Shown piece by piece: positions 8,688 through 17,971 of a DNA stretch of 64,000 bases (its first letter is position 1; each line of letters starts with the position of its first letter). Both the position numbers and the translations under genes were made by a program. Source of the stretch: an uncultured Bacteroidales bacterium (GTDB taxonomy: Bacteria > Bacteroidota > Bacteroidia > Bacteroidales > UBA932); the NCBI GenBank assembly GCA_946415475.1, contig CAMKSQ010000003.1, positions 34,964-98,963 on the forward strand. Direction: 5' to 3'. The notes beneath the pieces are model-generated. The model made no database searches. It was given only the letters and a program-made list of their open reading frames with translations, and was not told where the DNA came from.

Positions 8688-11600
8688 TTAGTTGCCAGTG
8701 ACCGTGAGGGCGGGACGGGAGGCGGAGTTGGCGCGGTAGTGGGGGGCGTAGAGGGACTCAATCTCCACCACGGGCGCCTGGAAGCGGCCCGCCTGCTGCA
8801 CGTAGAAGGTCTCGGAGATTTCCGTATTCTCCTCCGGATAGGAGTCAAAGTAATACTCTGTGCAGGCGGCTTTTACATTCCTGTAGCCCTGCGGGACAAA
8901 GCCCCAGACAAAACCGGCGCGGAGCGGGCGGATGAAACCGTAGCCCACATGGCCGGAGAGCTGATGCTCCGGCTGCAGGGCTGCCTCACGGCCGGCCGTC
9001 AACTTCACGAAACTGCGGTTTTCCCCGTTCCAAATCTTATAGGTGACCACAATCTTGTCGCCCACGGCCACCGGGTCGCCGGGCTTGAGTTCCACCTCAC
9101 TCCCCTCCTTGAAGAACTTCCGCTCCAACTTGAAGCCGTTTCCGGCGGCCTTCACGGCCTTGAACGGGGCCCGATACGTTCCGGACAGCGCCAGCACACG
9201 GGTGTTCATGACGGCTTGGGAGCCGTCCAGGATGGAGGTAATGGCGTCGATAAAAGCCGGTTCGGTGTCCCAGTGCTGGGTCTCCTTCTGCAGCATGAGC
9301 CAGAGGCGGATGCCGTCGGCGATGGCGGAAGGAGATACACTCGCTCCGCTCGGTATGACAGAAGAAGAGCCCGGTAGGACAGAAGAAGAGCTCGGTATGA
9401 CAGAAGAAGAGCCCGGTAGGACAGAAGAAGAGAGCAGATCGCACAGGAGGGCGTGGGCGTAGGCTTCGCTCTCCAGGAGGCCGCGCCAAGGCATGACGGC
9501 GTTGGGATAGTAGTAGCCGCCGGAAGGATGCGCTACAGCATATTCCACCAGCGACAGGAGGTCAGCCTGCATGGATTTCTCCAATTTGGCCTTGGTACCC
9601 AGCGAAACGCCCCAATCCTGCGCCAGGGCAATACCACCTTCCCGCTTCAGCAGGTTGCGGAGAGTAAGCAGCCGACGACTCTTGTTCAGGATTTGTCCCT
9701 CCAGGCCACGCCCGTCTTTCTTACCGGGCGTCAGATAGTCCTTGGCCCACTTGGTAAACGTTTTAAAACGTTTTTTATCCGTTTCCGATACGGGTTTTAC
9801 CTCGAAAGGAACGTTGGCGTAAAGGGCGCGCACATGCAGGTACTGGGCATCGGAAATGCCACCGCACCAATACGGACGCTCGGAGCCAAACTGATTGGCA
9901 TCCAGGTATTTCACGGCCGATGTCACCTCCGGCACCTCAAACCCACGGTCGCGGAGCTTGGCGATCCGCTCCAGGAGCACGGCGGTGATAACCGGCGAGG
10001 AATGCATGCCTTCGAACCAGCCGAAGCCACCGTCCGCGTTACGGCAGGCGAGGATCTTCTGAAGGAGGGATTTCTCGACTCCGCCTGCGGCTTCGCTCGA
10101 AATGACAACGCCCAGCCGGGAAGCGAGAAGGGAAACGTACCAGGCCTCGGAGAGGCTGAGAACATCCTTGCCCTGGGGCTCCACATGGGACGGGATGGCG
10201 TCACGGACCATGTCCAGCACGGTGATTTCGCGCAGGGAGGCCTCCGATGCCGGCATGTTCACAAAGCGGGAACGGAGGCCCTGCAGCAGCGCTTCCCGGT
10301 TCATACCGTCCAGCAGCACGGCCGAATGGGCCTCGGTAAGGGTTTGGGCAGCCGGGTACACGGGCACGGTCACCTGCACGGCGTCGGAGAATGCCTCTGC
10401 GCGGAAGATGGCTTTAAGAGATACACTCGCTTCGCTCGGTATGACAGAAGAAGAGCTCGGTATGACAGAAGAAGAGCTCGAAATGACAGAAGAGTCGGAG
10501 CCGGGAATGACGGGGGCGGTAATCCGGAAGCGATGGTTCACGCTGGCGCCGGGCTGCACGGTCACGGGCACCATCTGCGAACTCACGGGCTTACCAGGCT
10601 CGGAGAGCACCAGGACGATGGTTCCGGAAACCGGCTTATCGGTAATGCTGGACACGGTGACCGCCGCATCGTACACATCGCCCTCGTACAGGAACCGCGG
10701 TTCCAGCAGGCTCACTTTCACCGGAATCGACACCACCATCTCGTCCTCCACCGTCGCATTATGCATGGCCGCATCGTGCGCGTACGCCCGTACATAGAAG
10801 GTCGATAACTTATCGGAAGTCTTGAAGCTGAAATGCAGCGTCCCGTCGGCACCCGGCCGCAGATGCGGCTGGAAGGTCAGCGCACTGGCGAAGTCGCTGC
10901 GCACAGGCGCATCGTCCCCTCCACCACGTCCATAAGCCACGACATCGTCGCCATCAACAACAGCCTTGCTCTCGACCGCCTCGTCCATGGCAGCATATTC
11001 ATACTCGGCAGCATCGGCCATAGCCATGGGCGTTGCATTCATCATGTACTTCCCGCCGGTGCGCATCATAATGGGTCTGTGTCGATACGCCTCCCCCACC
11101 ACGCCGCAAACCGGCGTAATCCAAATCTGCGGTACACCATCGTCATAGATGCTCACCTCCGGCCATTCATTCTCCGCCACGGCATCCAGGCTCTTGTCCC
11201 AGGCCGCCACCAGCACCTCCGCATCGGCCGCCGTCTTGAGCGCAAACGTATAACGGGTGCCCGGATAGGCCTTGTCCTGGAAACGCGTAAACTCCAACGG
11301 CATCGTATAACGGTTCTTTTCGCGTCGATACTCCCGGTCGTAACTCACGGACGCACCATGCAGGAAATAGAACACCTGAAGGCGCACCACATCCGGCCAG
11401 TTCTTCTTATAGGCAAACGAAAGATTCTCCAGGGAGCCATCGGCAACTACAACTTCCTTACTCTCAAGGAGTTGCTCACCATTCCCATAGACCATCACCT
11501 GGGCATAAACAGTTCCTTCAGTCGTGCCGATACGGGCACGCACCGCTCCACCCTCAGCCACCGTCGTGGGACCCGGAATAAAGACGCGACGGGCCTGCGG

Positions 11601-13994
11601 CATGAGCACCTGCGACTCGGGAAGAATGCAGAAAACGGCGAAATCTTCCTCGTTCTCTACCTTCTTTCCGCTCTTGCTCTCCCCTTCTACCCGCGCGTGA
11701 ACCTTATAATATCCGCTGCCCGGCAGTTCCACGGAGAAGCTGTTGCCGGACTGCACCTGCCCGGAAGCCAGCGTGCTGCCATCGGCGGTAAATACTTGAA
11801 AACCAACCGGAAGCGGCACCACATTGCCATCCTCATCCAGCGCCTTCAGCGTCATGCGTAGGGTGCTTTGCAGAAGGGTATAAGCGGGAGTGTACCGCCA
11901 GTCATCCTGGTCACGGAAGGCCTCCAGCTCCACAGAAGCGGCATCGGCAACAGAAGCGTCGATTTCCACATCGTCACCCACGTAATATCCCTTGCCGAAA
12001 CTGCGGGTTTCCCCGGTGAAATCTGTCACCGTAACCGTAGCATGGTAGTACCCCGTTTCCTTCGTGGGGAAGCTGAAATGGAAGTCGCTGTCGGCACCGA
12101 CCTCCTGCGTTTCCTCCAGCACGATGTCACCATAGCGCTCTACCTTCACGTTAACGCGTGCACCGGCAAGACTGTGTCCGGAATAGCTTTGCAGACGGCC
12201 GCTCACAGGGATGCTGTCGCCAGGCATATAGAATTCCTCCAACTGATTGAACTCCAGTTCATAGGTGGGCAGGACGAATTCATCGACCGGGAAAGAATCA
12301 TAACCCATTTCATCCACCTCCAGCGCAAAATCGCCGTTGCGAAGGCCCTTGGGCAGCACGAACTGGCCCGATGCCGCGCCCCATGCGTTGGTGGTAAGTT
12401 CTTGACTGGCAAGCCGATTGCCCTCGGAGTCCAGCAGCTTCACCTCAATGGAGCGGCCTTTGCACACGGCAAGGCTCTGCGCCGGGTTCCCTTCGAACAC
12501 CACCGCCTTGTAACGGACCGTATCGCCGGGATGATAAGCGCCCTGATCCTTATAGAGATAGCACTGCGTGGAACTATTATTCGAGCGTTCCACGCGAGGC
12601 TTCCGCATGCTTACCGGACGCGATTTCCGGTCTCCGCTCACCGCGATAAGCTCGTAATAGCTGTCCTTGTCCTTGAGCATGTCCTTAATAAAGGCCTCCG
12701 GCAAAACGGTGAAACCGCTGAGTTTCAGGGAGGTTTTGGCTACCTGGCGGCTGCCTTTCATCAGCAGCAGCGTTGCTTTGGAAAGCGGCTCGCCACTGTT
12801 GTAATCGGCCACATAAACGGCCGGACCGCGGCTGTCCGTGCGCGAGGCAATGGACAGCGTGTACTGAGTGTAGTTGGCCTGGTCGGTCAGTTTTCCGTTT
12901 ACGGCCTCCACCGTGTAGTCCCCGTCCGCCAGTTTGGGCAGGGCCACCACAAGTGTATCCGGCACGTAAAAAGTCTCCTTGGGATTCTTTAACTTCCAGG
13001 TTTTCAGGGACTTTTTGTCCTCCCGGAGCGTAACATTCACCTGCGAAAGATTGCGCAGCAACACCTGAATCTGCCCGTCCTTCACACTCACCTCCACATC
13101 GCTGGCCGTAAGGGTTGCTATAAGGGTCTCCGCCCCGCGAGAAGCATCGGCAATGGTGGCCTCCGAACCGGTATAGGCCTTGCGTTCTTTCTCCAACGTC
13201 CGGGCCGTATTGCAAAGCGAGGCATAAGCGCTGCCCGCTCCCTTCTTCTTATCCAGGTCCTCTTTCCGCATCTGCAGCAAAGCGGCCTTCGGGAACAGGG
13301 AAACGGCTTTCCCCTCGTATTTTTTTGCCACAAGCCCCAGGGCCTGCCGGCGTTCCTCCCGTTGCTCTTCCGGATAATAGTGCGAACTCACGGCGTAATA
13401 CTCCAAGGCCGCCTGCGAGGGATATCGACCCTCCACTTCTTCCAGAAGCGCCTTGTAAATATCATCTTTTTCCGAGACGGAGTGACTGGAAAGCATGCGC
13501 CAAAGGACAAATTCGCGGTCGTTGGCGATAAACAGCGGCAGGGTGCCGCCCAGGTACTCGTCCGCATCCTTGTAAAAGCCGCTTGTCCGGCCTTTGAACC
13601 CGTCCGGGTGGGCTTTTACATACTCCCAAAGCGCATCCGAAGAGGCATATTTCCATCGGCTCATCCATTGGAACGTGACGATGGGCTCGTTAAAGGAGGC
13701 CACCTCCGCTTCCAGGGCCTTGTTCAGGGCATCCCGCTGCTTCCAGTCCCGGCGCTGGACGGTGGTCACATACAGGGTGGCGGCATCGTAGAAATCCAAC
13801 GCCAGATGCTGCTGCAGGGCCTCCTGCTTGATTTGCGAGAGGATTTCCGCTTCCAGTTGCGGGCGATCCGCCTTCCGGGCGGCCTCGTATTTTTTCCAAA
13901 GGGAGGTTAGGCTGTGACCGTCATTCATGGGCTGCGCAATAGCAACGATGCCAGCCAACACGGCCAGCATACAGGTTAACCATATTTTCCTCAT
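8688..13994 (-). CDS. Alpha-2-macroglobulin family protein (large secreted, MG2/A2M domains)
   Basis: 1768 aa, signal peptide MRKIWLTCMLAVLAGIVAIAQ; 'YKDQGAYHPGDTVRYKAVVFEGN...', 'DGGFGWFEGMHSSPVITAVLLERIAKL'; contains in-frame genomic repeats. Confidence 0.85.
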   Translation of the reverse strand: MRKIWLTCMLAVLAGIVAIAQPMNDGHSLTSLWKKYEAARKADRPQLEAEILSQIKQEALQQHLALDFYDAATLYVTTVQRRDWKQRDALNKALEAEVASFNEPIVTFQWMSRWKYASSDALWEYVKAHPDGFKGRTSGFYKDADEYLGGTLPLFIANDREFVLWRMLSSHSVSEKDDIYKALLEEVEGRYPSQAALEYYAVSSHYYPEEQREERRQALGLVAKKYEGKAVSLFPKAALLQMRKEDLDKKKGAGSAYASLCNTARTLEKERKAYTGSEATIADASRGAETLIATLTASDVEVSVKDGQIQVLLRNLSQVNVTLREDKKSLKTWKLKNPKETFYVPDTLVVALPKLADGDYTVEAVNGKLTDQANYTQYTLSIASRTDSRGPAVYVADYNSGEPLSKATLLLMKGSRQVAKTSLKLSGFTVLPEAFIKDMLKDKDSYYELIAVSGDRKSRPVSMRKPRVERSNNSSTQCYLYKDQGAYHPGDTVRYKAVVFEGNPAQSLAVCKGRSIEVKLLDSEGNRLASQELTTNAWGAASGQFVLPKGLRNGDFALEVDEMGYDSFPVDEFVLPTYELEFNQLEEFYMPGDSIPVSGRLQSYSGHSLAGARVNVKVERYGDIVLEETQEVGADSDFHFSFPTKETGYYHATVTVTDFTGETRSFGKGYYVGDDVEIDASVADAASVELEAFRDQDDWRYTPAYTLLQSTLRMTLKALDEDGNVVPLPVGFQVFTADGSTLASGQVQSGNSFSVELPGSGYYKVHARVEGESKSGKKVENEEDFAVFCILPESQVLMPQARRVFIPGPTTVAEGGAVRARIGTTEGTVYAQVMVYGNGEQLLESKEVVVADGSLENLSFAYKKNWPDVVRLQVFYFLHGASVSYDREYRREKNRYTMPLEFTRFQDKAYPGTRYTFALKTAADAEVLVAAWDKSLDAVAENEWPEVSIYDDGVPQIWITPVCGVVGEAYRHRPIMMRTGGKYMMNATPMAMADAAEYEYAAMDEAVESKAVVDGDDVVAYGRGGGDDAPVRSDFASALTFQPHLRPGADGTLHFSFKTSDKLSTFYVRAYAHDAAMHNATVEDEMVVSIPVKVSLLEPRFLYEGDVYDAAVTVSSITDKPVSGTIVLVLSEPGKPVSSQMVPVTVQPGASVNHRFRITAPVIPGSDSSVISSSSSVIPSSSSVIPSEASVSLKAIFRAEAFSDAVQVTVPVYPAAQTLTEAHSAVLLDGMNREALLQGLRSRFVNMPASEASLREITVLDMVRDAIPSHVEPQGKDVLSLSEAWYVSLLASRLGVVISSEAAGGVEKSLLQKILACRNADGGFGWFEGMHSSPVITAVLLERIAKLRDRGFEVPEVTSAVKYLDANQFGSERPYWCGGISDAQYLHVRALYANVPFEVKPVSETDKKRFKTFTKWAKDYLTPGKKDGRGLEGQILNKSRRLLTLRNLLKREGGIALAQDWGVSLGTKAKLEKSMQADLLSLVEYAVAHPSGGYYYPNAVMPWRGLLESEAYAHALLCDLLSSSVLPGSSSVIPSSSSVLPGSSSVIPSGASVSPSAIADGIRLWLMLQKETQHWDTEPAFIDAITSILDGSQAVMNTRVLALSGTYRAPFKAVKAAGNGFKLERKFFKEGSEVELKPGDPVAVGDKIVVTYKIWNGENRSFVKLTAGREAALQPEHQLSGHVGYGFIRPLRAGFVWGFVPQGYRNVKAACTEYYFDSYPEENTEISETFYVQQAGRFQAPVVEIESLYAPHYRANSASRPALTVTGN

Positions 13995-14040
13995 AGTATC
14001 GCATGCTTTGGTTCAGGAGGAACAAGAACAAGTTTTATAC

Positions 14041-15399
14041 CTATTTAAATAAAGGGAGGGCTTCCGCCACTACAAATGTGCTGCCGCCGATATAGATGAG
14101 CGGCGGAGCGGGGTTCTCTGCCGATGCGCTACGGCCCAGCTGCCGGGAGAGGTTATGGGCCAGCTGGACGGCCATTTGCACCGCGTAACGCACGGAAGTA
14201 AAGGCATAGCAACGGTGATTATGCGAAGGACGGTATTCGTTAAACCGGTCCAAAATGACGTCCGCCGGCAGGGCACGGGGCGTATCCGGTGCCGTAAATA
14301 TATAGGTAGCGTTCTCCGGCATGAGCGGGAGGATGGCGTCCAGGTCTTTATCGGCCATGATACCGTACACGATGATGAGCGACGAATAGAAGCCGCTGTC
14401 GATCATGTGCTGCAACTGCTGGAAATTGTGCTGCAGCGCATGGGCGTTGTGGCCGATGTCCGCAATGACGTAAGGCTGCGTGGAGAGGCGTTCCCATCGA
14501 CCATGAAAATGCATGTTGCTGGCCGTATGGAGGATGCCGTCCGTGACAGCGGCGTCGTTGCGAAGAAGCTCAAAGGCGTCCTGCTCCCGAAGGATGTCGA
14601 TGGCGGCAAGGACCGTCCGCAGGTTCTTCTCCTGCACCTGCGCCTGCAGGTCCATCTGCCTGAGCATCTGCGCATGACGGGACCAGAGGGAAGGTTTGAC
14701 CTCATCCGCGTAGGTGAGCGGGCAGAACATCCAGGCTTTCTCGTTGAATACGAATGAAGTTTCCTCCTGGTTCTCCCCAACCAGCGCCGGTACGCCTTCC
14801 TTGAAGATGCCGGCCTTTTCCGCCGCAATTTCCGGCAGCGTATGCCCCAAGAGGTCGCAATGGTCCATGCCGATGGATGTGACGATGGTGAGCTGCGGAT
14901 GCTCCAGGATGTTGGTGGAGTCCAGCCGCCCGCCCAGGCCGGTTTCGATGATGGCGATATCTACCTGTTTAGCAGCGAACCAACTGAAGGCCAGGCCGGT
15001 AGTGATTTCGAAGAAGGAGAGCTCGTGTGCGATAATCCAGCTCATCCACTCCGAAAGGAAGGAAAAGACGTACTCCTTGGGGATGAGTTCCCCGTTTACG
15101 CACATGCGCTCACGGAAGTCGATCAGGTGCGGCGAGGTGAACAGGCCGGTCTTAAGGCCGGAAGAGGTACAGGCCGATGCCAGCATGTTAGCCACCGAGC
15201 CCTTGCCGTTGGTGCCGGCCACATGGACGCTACGGAACTGGCGCGAGGGGTTGCCCAGGGCGTCCTCAAAGGCGCGCATGCGCTCCAGCCCGGGCTTGTA
15301 AGCCCCCGGGGTGAAACCATCTTTTTGCACCGACGGAAATCTGCGGAAAATATCCTGAACTAGCCGCAGATACTCTGCTTCTGAATAATTTACTTCCAT
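14041..15399 (-). CDS. folC: Bifunctional folylpolyglutamate synthase/dihydrofolate synthase
   Basis: 'VAGTNGKGSVANMLAS', 'IIETGLGGRLDSTNI', 'GMDHCDLLGHTLPEIAAEKAGIFKEGVPAL', 'DIGHN'; ATG at 15399 preferred over the track start 15465, which overlaps the divergent gene. Confidence 0.92.
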   Translation of the reverse strand: MEVNYSEAEYLRLVQDIFRRFPSVQKDGFTPGAYKPGLERMRAFEDALGNPSRQFRSVHVAGTNGKGSVANMLASACTSSGLKTGLFTSPHLIDFRERMCVNGELIPKEYVFSFLSEWMSWIIAHELSFFEITTGLAFSWFAAKQVDIAIIETGLGGRLDSTNILEHPQLTIVTSIGMDHCDLLGHTLPEIAAEKAGIFKEGVPALVGENQEETSFVFNEKAWMFCPLTYADEVKPSLWSRHAQMLRQMDLQAQVQEKNLRTVLAAIDILREQDAFELLRNDAAVTDGILHTASNMHFHGRWERLSTQPYVIADIGHNAHALQHNFQQLQHMIDSGFYSSLIIVYGIMADKDLDAILPLMPENATYIFTAPDTPRALPADVILDRFNEYRPSHNHRCYAFTSVRYAVQMAVQLAHNLSRQLGRSASAENPAPPLIYIGGSTFVVAEALPLFK

Positions 15400-15463
15400 T
15401 ACTTCGCAAATATACAAAAAAAGCGCGTTTGTAGTTCTGCCGAAAAATGTGTAATTTTGGACC

Positions 15464-16576
15464 ATGGCAGATTTGCTTCATAGCAACTATATAATAGATG
15501 GTGTGCAAATGGCGCTGTCCCCGGAGCGCATGCTGCGGGAGTGCGTCGTGGAGCCCCCCATCGAACCGGACGGAGACCCGGAAACCCTGGCCGACGAAAC
15601 CCTGGACCTGCGGCCGGACAACTTCCAGTTCAAGGAGAGTTCCATCGCCACTTATGCCAAGTCCATTCCGGAAAAGCGGGCTTTCCCCCTGCCCTTTGCC
15701 ACGTCCTATACCGCCGGAAAGGTGGCGCAGGCACTGCTGGACGCCATCTGGATGGCCGGTCACTTCCGCCTGGGGGACCTCACCCTCAAGGCCGAATGGA
15801 AGTGGACCTGCAAACAGCTGGGAGACGCCGCCGCGTTCTATCACTCCGTAGAAAGCACCTGCAACTATCTGGATGCGCTGGGCGTTAAAATCGACAAGTA
15901 TAGCCTTTGCAGCGGGCAGCCGTCCGTGAATTTCAAGGCGTTTACCGTAGCGGAGGAAGACGCCCCGGAGGAGGAAGAAGTGACGCTTCTGCGGGAACTG
16001 CCGTTCCGTACCGCCAATCCGCGCATCTCGCGGAGGCGCAAGGCATCGGCCACCTTCCTGCCGGAGAAGAGCGACTGGCTGCTGTTTATTCCCTTCGACC
16101 CTTGTGATTTCAGACTGGGTGGCAGTGCTTTAACCCAGGCAGTGGGGGTGCAAGCCGGCACGGCGCCGGACATTTCCGACGCGGATTACTTTATCGACTG
16201 CTATGAAGTGGTGCGTGAACTGGTGGAAGACGGCGTGGTAAAGGCGGGCGCAACGGTGGGCGACGGCGGCCTCATGACCTGCCTCCGCAAGCTTTCCGCC
16301 GGTGGTACGGGCGCAGACGTAAGCATCCGCAACGTGTGCAAAGCATATGGAGAGGACTCCCAGGTGCGGGTTTTGTTCTCCGAGGTGCCGGGCGTGGTGT
16401 TGCAGATTGCCGATATCGACTATGATTATGTGGATGCAGAACTCATTCTGCAAGACGTTGTATACTTCCCGTTGGGCCATCCCGTGCCCGGACGCTCTTC
16501 CGTGCGGCTCACAGAGGCCGTAGAAATTCCACAAATCCTTGAGTCACTGCTAAATACGCTGGAAGGCGAAGACTAA
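15464..16576 (+). CDS. PurL/AIR synthase C-terminal-like domain protein (partial paralogue)
   Basis: 'DADYFIDCYEVVRELVEDGVVKAGATVGDGGLMTCLRKLS' and 'VRVLFSEVPGVVLQIADIDYDYVDAELILQDVVYFPLG' resemble the C-terminal half of FGAM synthase. Confidence 0.55.
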   Translation: MADLLHSNYIIDGVQMALSPERMLRECVVEPPIEPDGDPETLADETLDLRPDNFQFKESSIATYAKSIPEKRAFPLPFATSYTAGKVAQALLDAIWMAGHFRLGDLTLKAEWKWTCKQLGDAAAFYHSVESTCNYLDALGVKIDKYSLCSGQPSVNFKAFTVAEEDAPEEEEVTLLRELPFRTANPRISRRRKASATFLPEKSDWLLFIPFDPCDFRLGGSALTQAVGVQAGTAPDISDADYFIDCYEVVRELVEDGVVKAGATVGDGGLMTCLRKLSAGGTGADVSIRNVCKAYGEDSQVRVLFSEVPGVVLQIADIDYDYVDAELILQDVVYFPLGHPVPGRSSVRLTEAVEIPQILESLLNTLEGED

Positions 16577-17901
16577 TGGCCAAAATCTTTGTTCTCGACA
16601 CCAACATTATCCTGCACGACTACAAAAGCGTGCGGCATTTCCAGGAAAACGACATTGTAATTCCCATTGCCGTCATTGAGGAACTGGATAAGTTTAAAAA
16701 AGGCAACGACGCACTCTCATACAATGCGCGCGCCTTCATGCGAGATATCAACAAACTCACTGATAAACAGGCGTTTGGACCGCGCGGCGTTCCGCTGGGC
16801 GGCAAGTTGGGATATATCAAGATCGAGCCCAACCATCCCTTTGCGCCGGAGTTCCAGGATCTCTTTAGGGACGATATCCAGGATCACCGGATTTTGGCAA
16901 CCGCCATGTGGGTGCGGGACCAGCATCCGGACCAGTTTGTGGCGCTGGTCACCAAGGACATCAATTTGCGCCTGAAGGCCAAAGCCGCCGGTATGGAAGC
17001 GCAGGATTATCTGCGCGGTCGCGTGGATAACGAGGTGATGGAAAACCTTGAGCGTGAGGTGGTTGTGGTGGAAGCCTCGTCAGAGGCTGTTCAGCGGCTG
17101 GCCTATGGTCAGGACAATTGCCTGCCCTGGAAGGAGATTGCCCCCAAGGAGCCCCGGCCCAACCAGTTGTACAAGTTTTCCCTGGGCGGAGAGACGGTTT
17201 GCGGACGGTACGATGCCGGGCGCGGTGTCATCACCCTGGTGCGTGCGCACACGGCCTACGGCATCCGCCCCCGCAACGACGAACAAAAGTTTGCACTGGA
17301 CGCCTGCCTGAACCCGGCTATCCCGCTGGTGTCGCTCACCGGTGGCGCCGGCACGGGCAAGACGCTGCTGGCCCTGGCCGCTGCCCTGGAGCAGGCGGAT
17401 GAATATGACCAGATTATCCTGAGCAGGCCCACCGTGGTGCTGGGCGGCCAGGATATCGGCTTCCTGCCCGGCGACCAAAAGAGCAAGATGGGGCCGTACG
17501 TGCAGCCGCTCATGGACAACCTGGACGTGATCAAACGCTGCTTCAAGCCGGGCAGCAAACAGGCCCTGAAGATTGAAGCCATGCTCAAGGACGAGCGACT
17601 TTTGATTTCCCCCCTGGCTTATATCCGCGGCCGCTCCCTCGGCAAGGTGTATTTCATTGTCGATGAAGCCCAGAACCTCACCCCGCACGAGGTAAAAACC
17701 ATCATCACCCGCGCCGGCGAAGGCACCAAGATGGTCTTCACGGGCGATGTCTTCCAAATCGACCAGCCTTATCTGGACCAATGGTCCAACGGCCTCACCC
17801 ACCTGGGCGAGAAAATGCACGGCCAGCCGCTCTTCGAGCACGTCTTCCTCCGCAAAGGCGAACGCTCTCCCCTCTCCGACATCGCCGCAAAACTGCTGTA
17901 G
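16576..17901 (+). CDS. PhoH family protein with N-terminal PIN domain
   Basis: PIN 'FVLDTNIILHDYKSVRHF'; P-loop 'LTGGAGTGKTLLALAAALEQ'; 'FIVDEAQNLTPHEVKTIITRAGEGTKMVFTGD'. Confidence 0.92.
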   Translation: MAKIFVLDTNIILHDYKSVRHFQENDIVIPIAVIEELDKFKKGNDALSYNARAFMRDINKLTDKQAFGPRGVPLGGKLGYIKIEPNHPFAPEFQDLFRDDIQDHRILATAMWVRDQHPDQFVALVTKDINLRLKAKAAGMEAQDYLRGRVDNEVMENLEREVVVVEASSEAVQRLAYGQDNCLPWKEIAPKEPRPNQLYKFSLGGETVCGRYDAGRGVITLVRAHTAYGIRPRNDEQKFALDACLNPAIPLVSLTGGAGTGKTLLALAAALEQADEYDQIILSRPTVVLGGQDIGFLPGDQKSKMGPYVQPLMDNLDVIKRCFKPGSKQALKIEAMLKDERLLISPLAYIRGRSLGKVYFIVDEAQNLTPHEVKTIITRAGEGTKMVFTGDVFQIDQPYLDQWSNGLTHLGEKMHGQPLFEHVFLRKGERSPLSDIAAKLL

Positions 17902-17971
17902 GCCTTGACAAAAAAAGGTTGTGGCCCGAAAGGGTCACAACCTTTATTTTGCGAAGCAAATAGGGTTGGCC

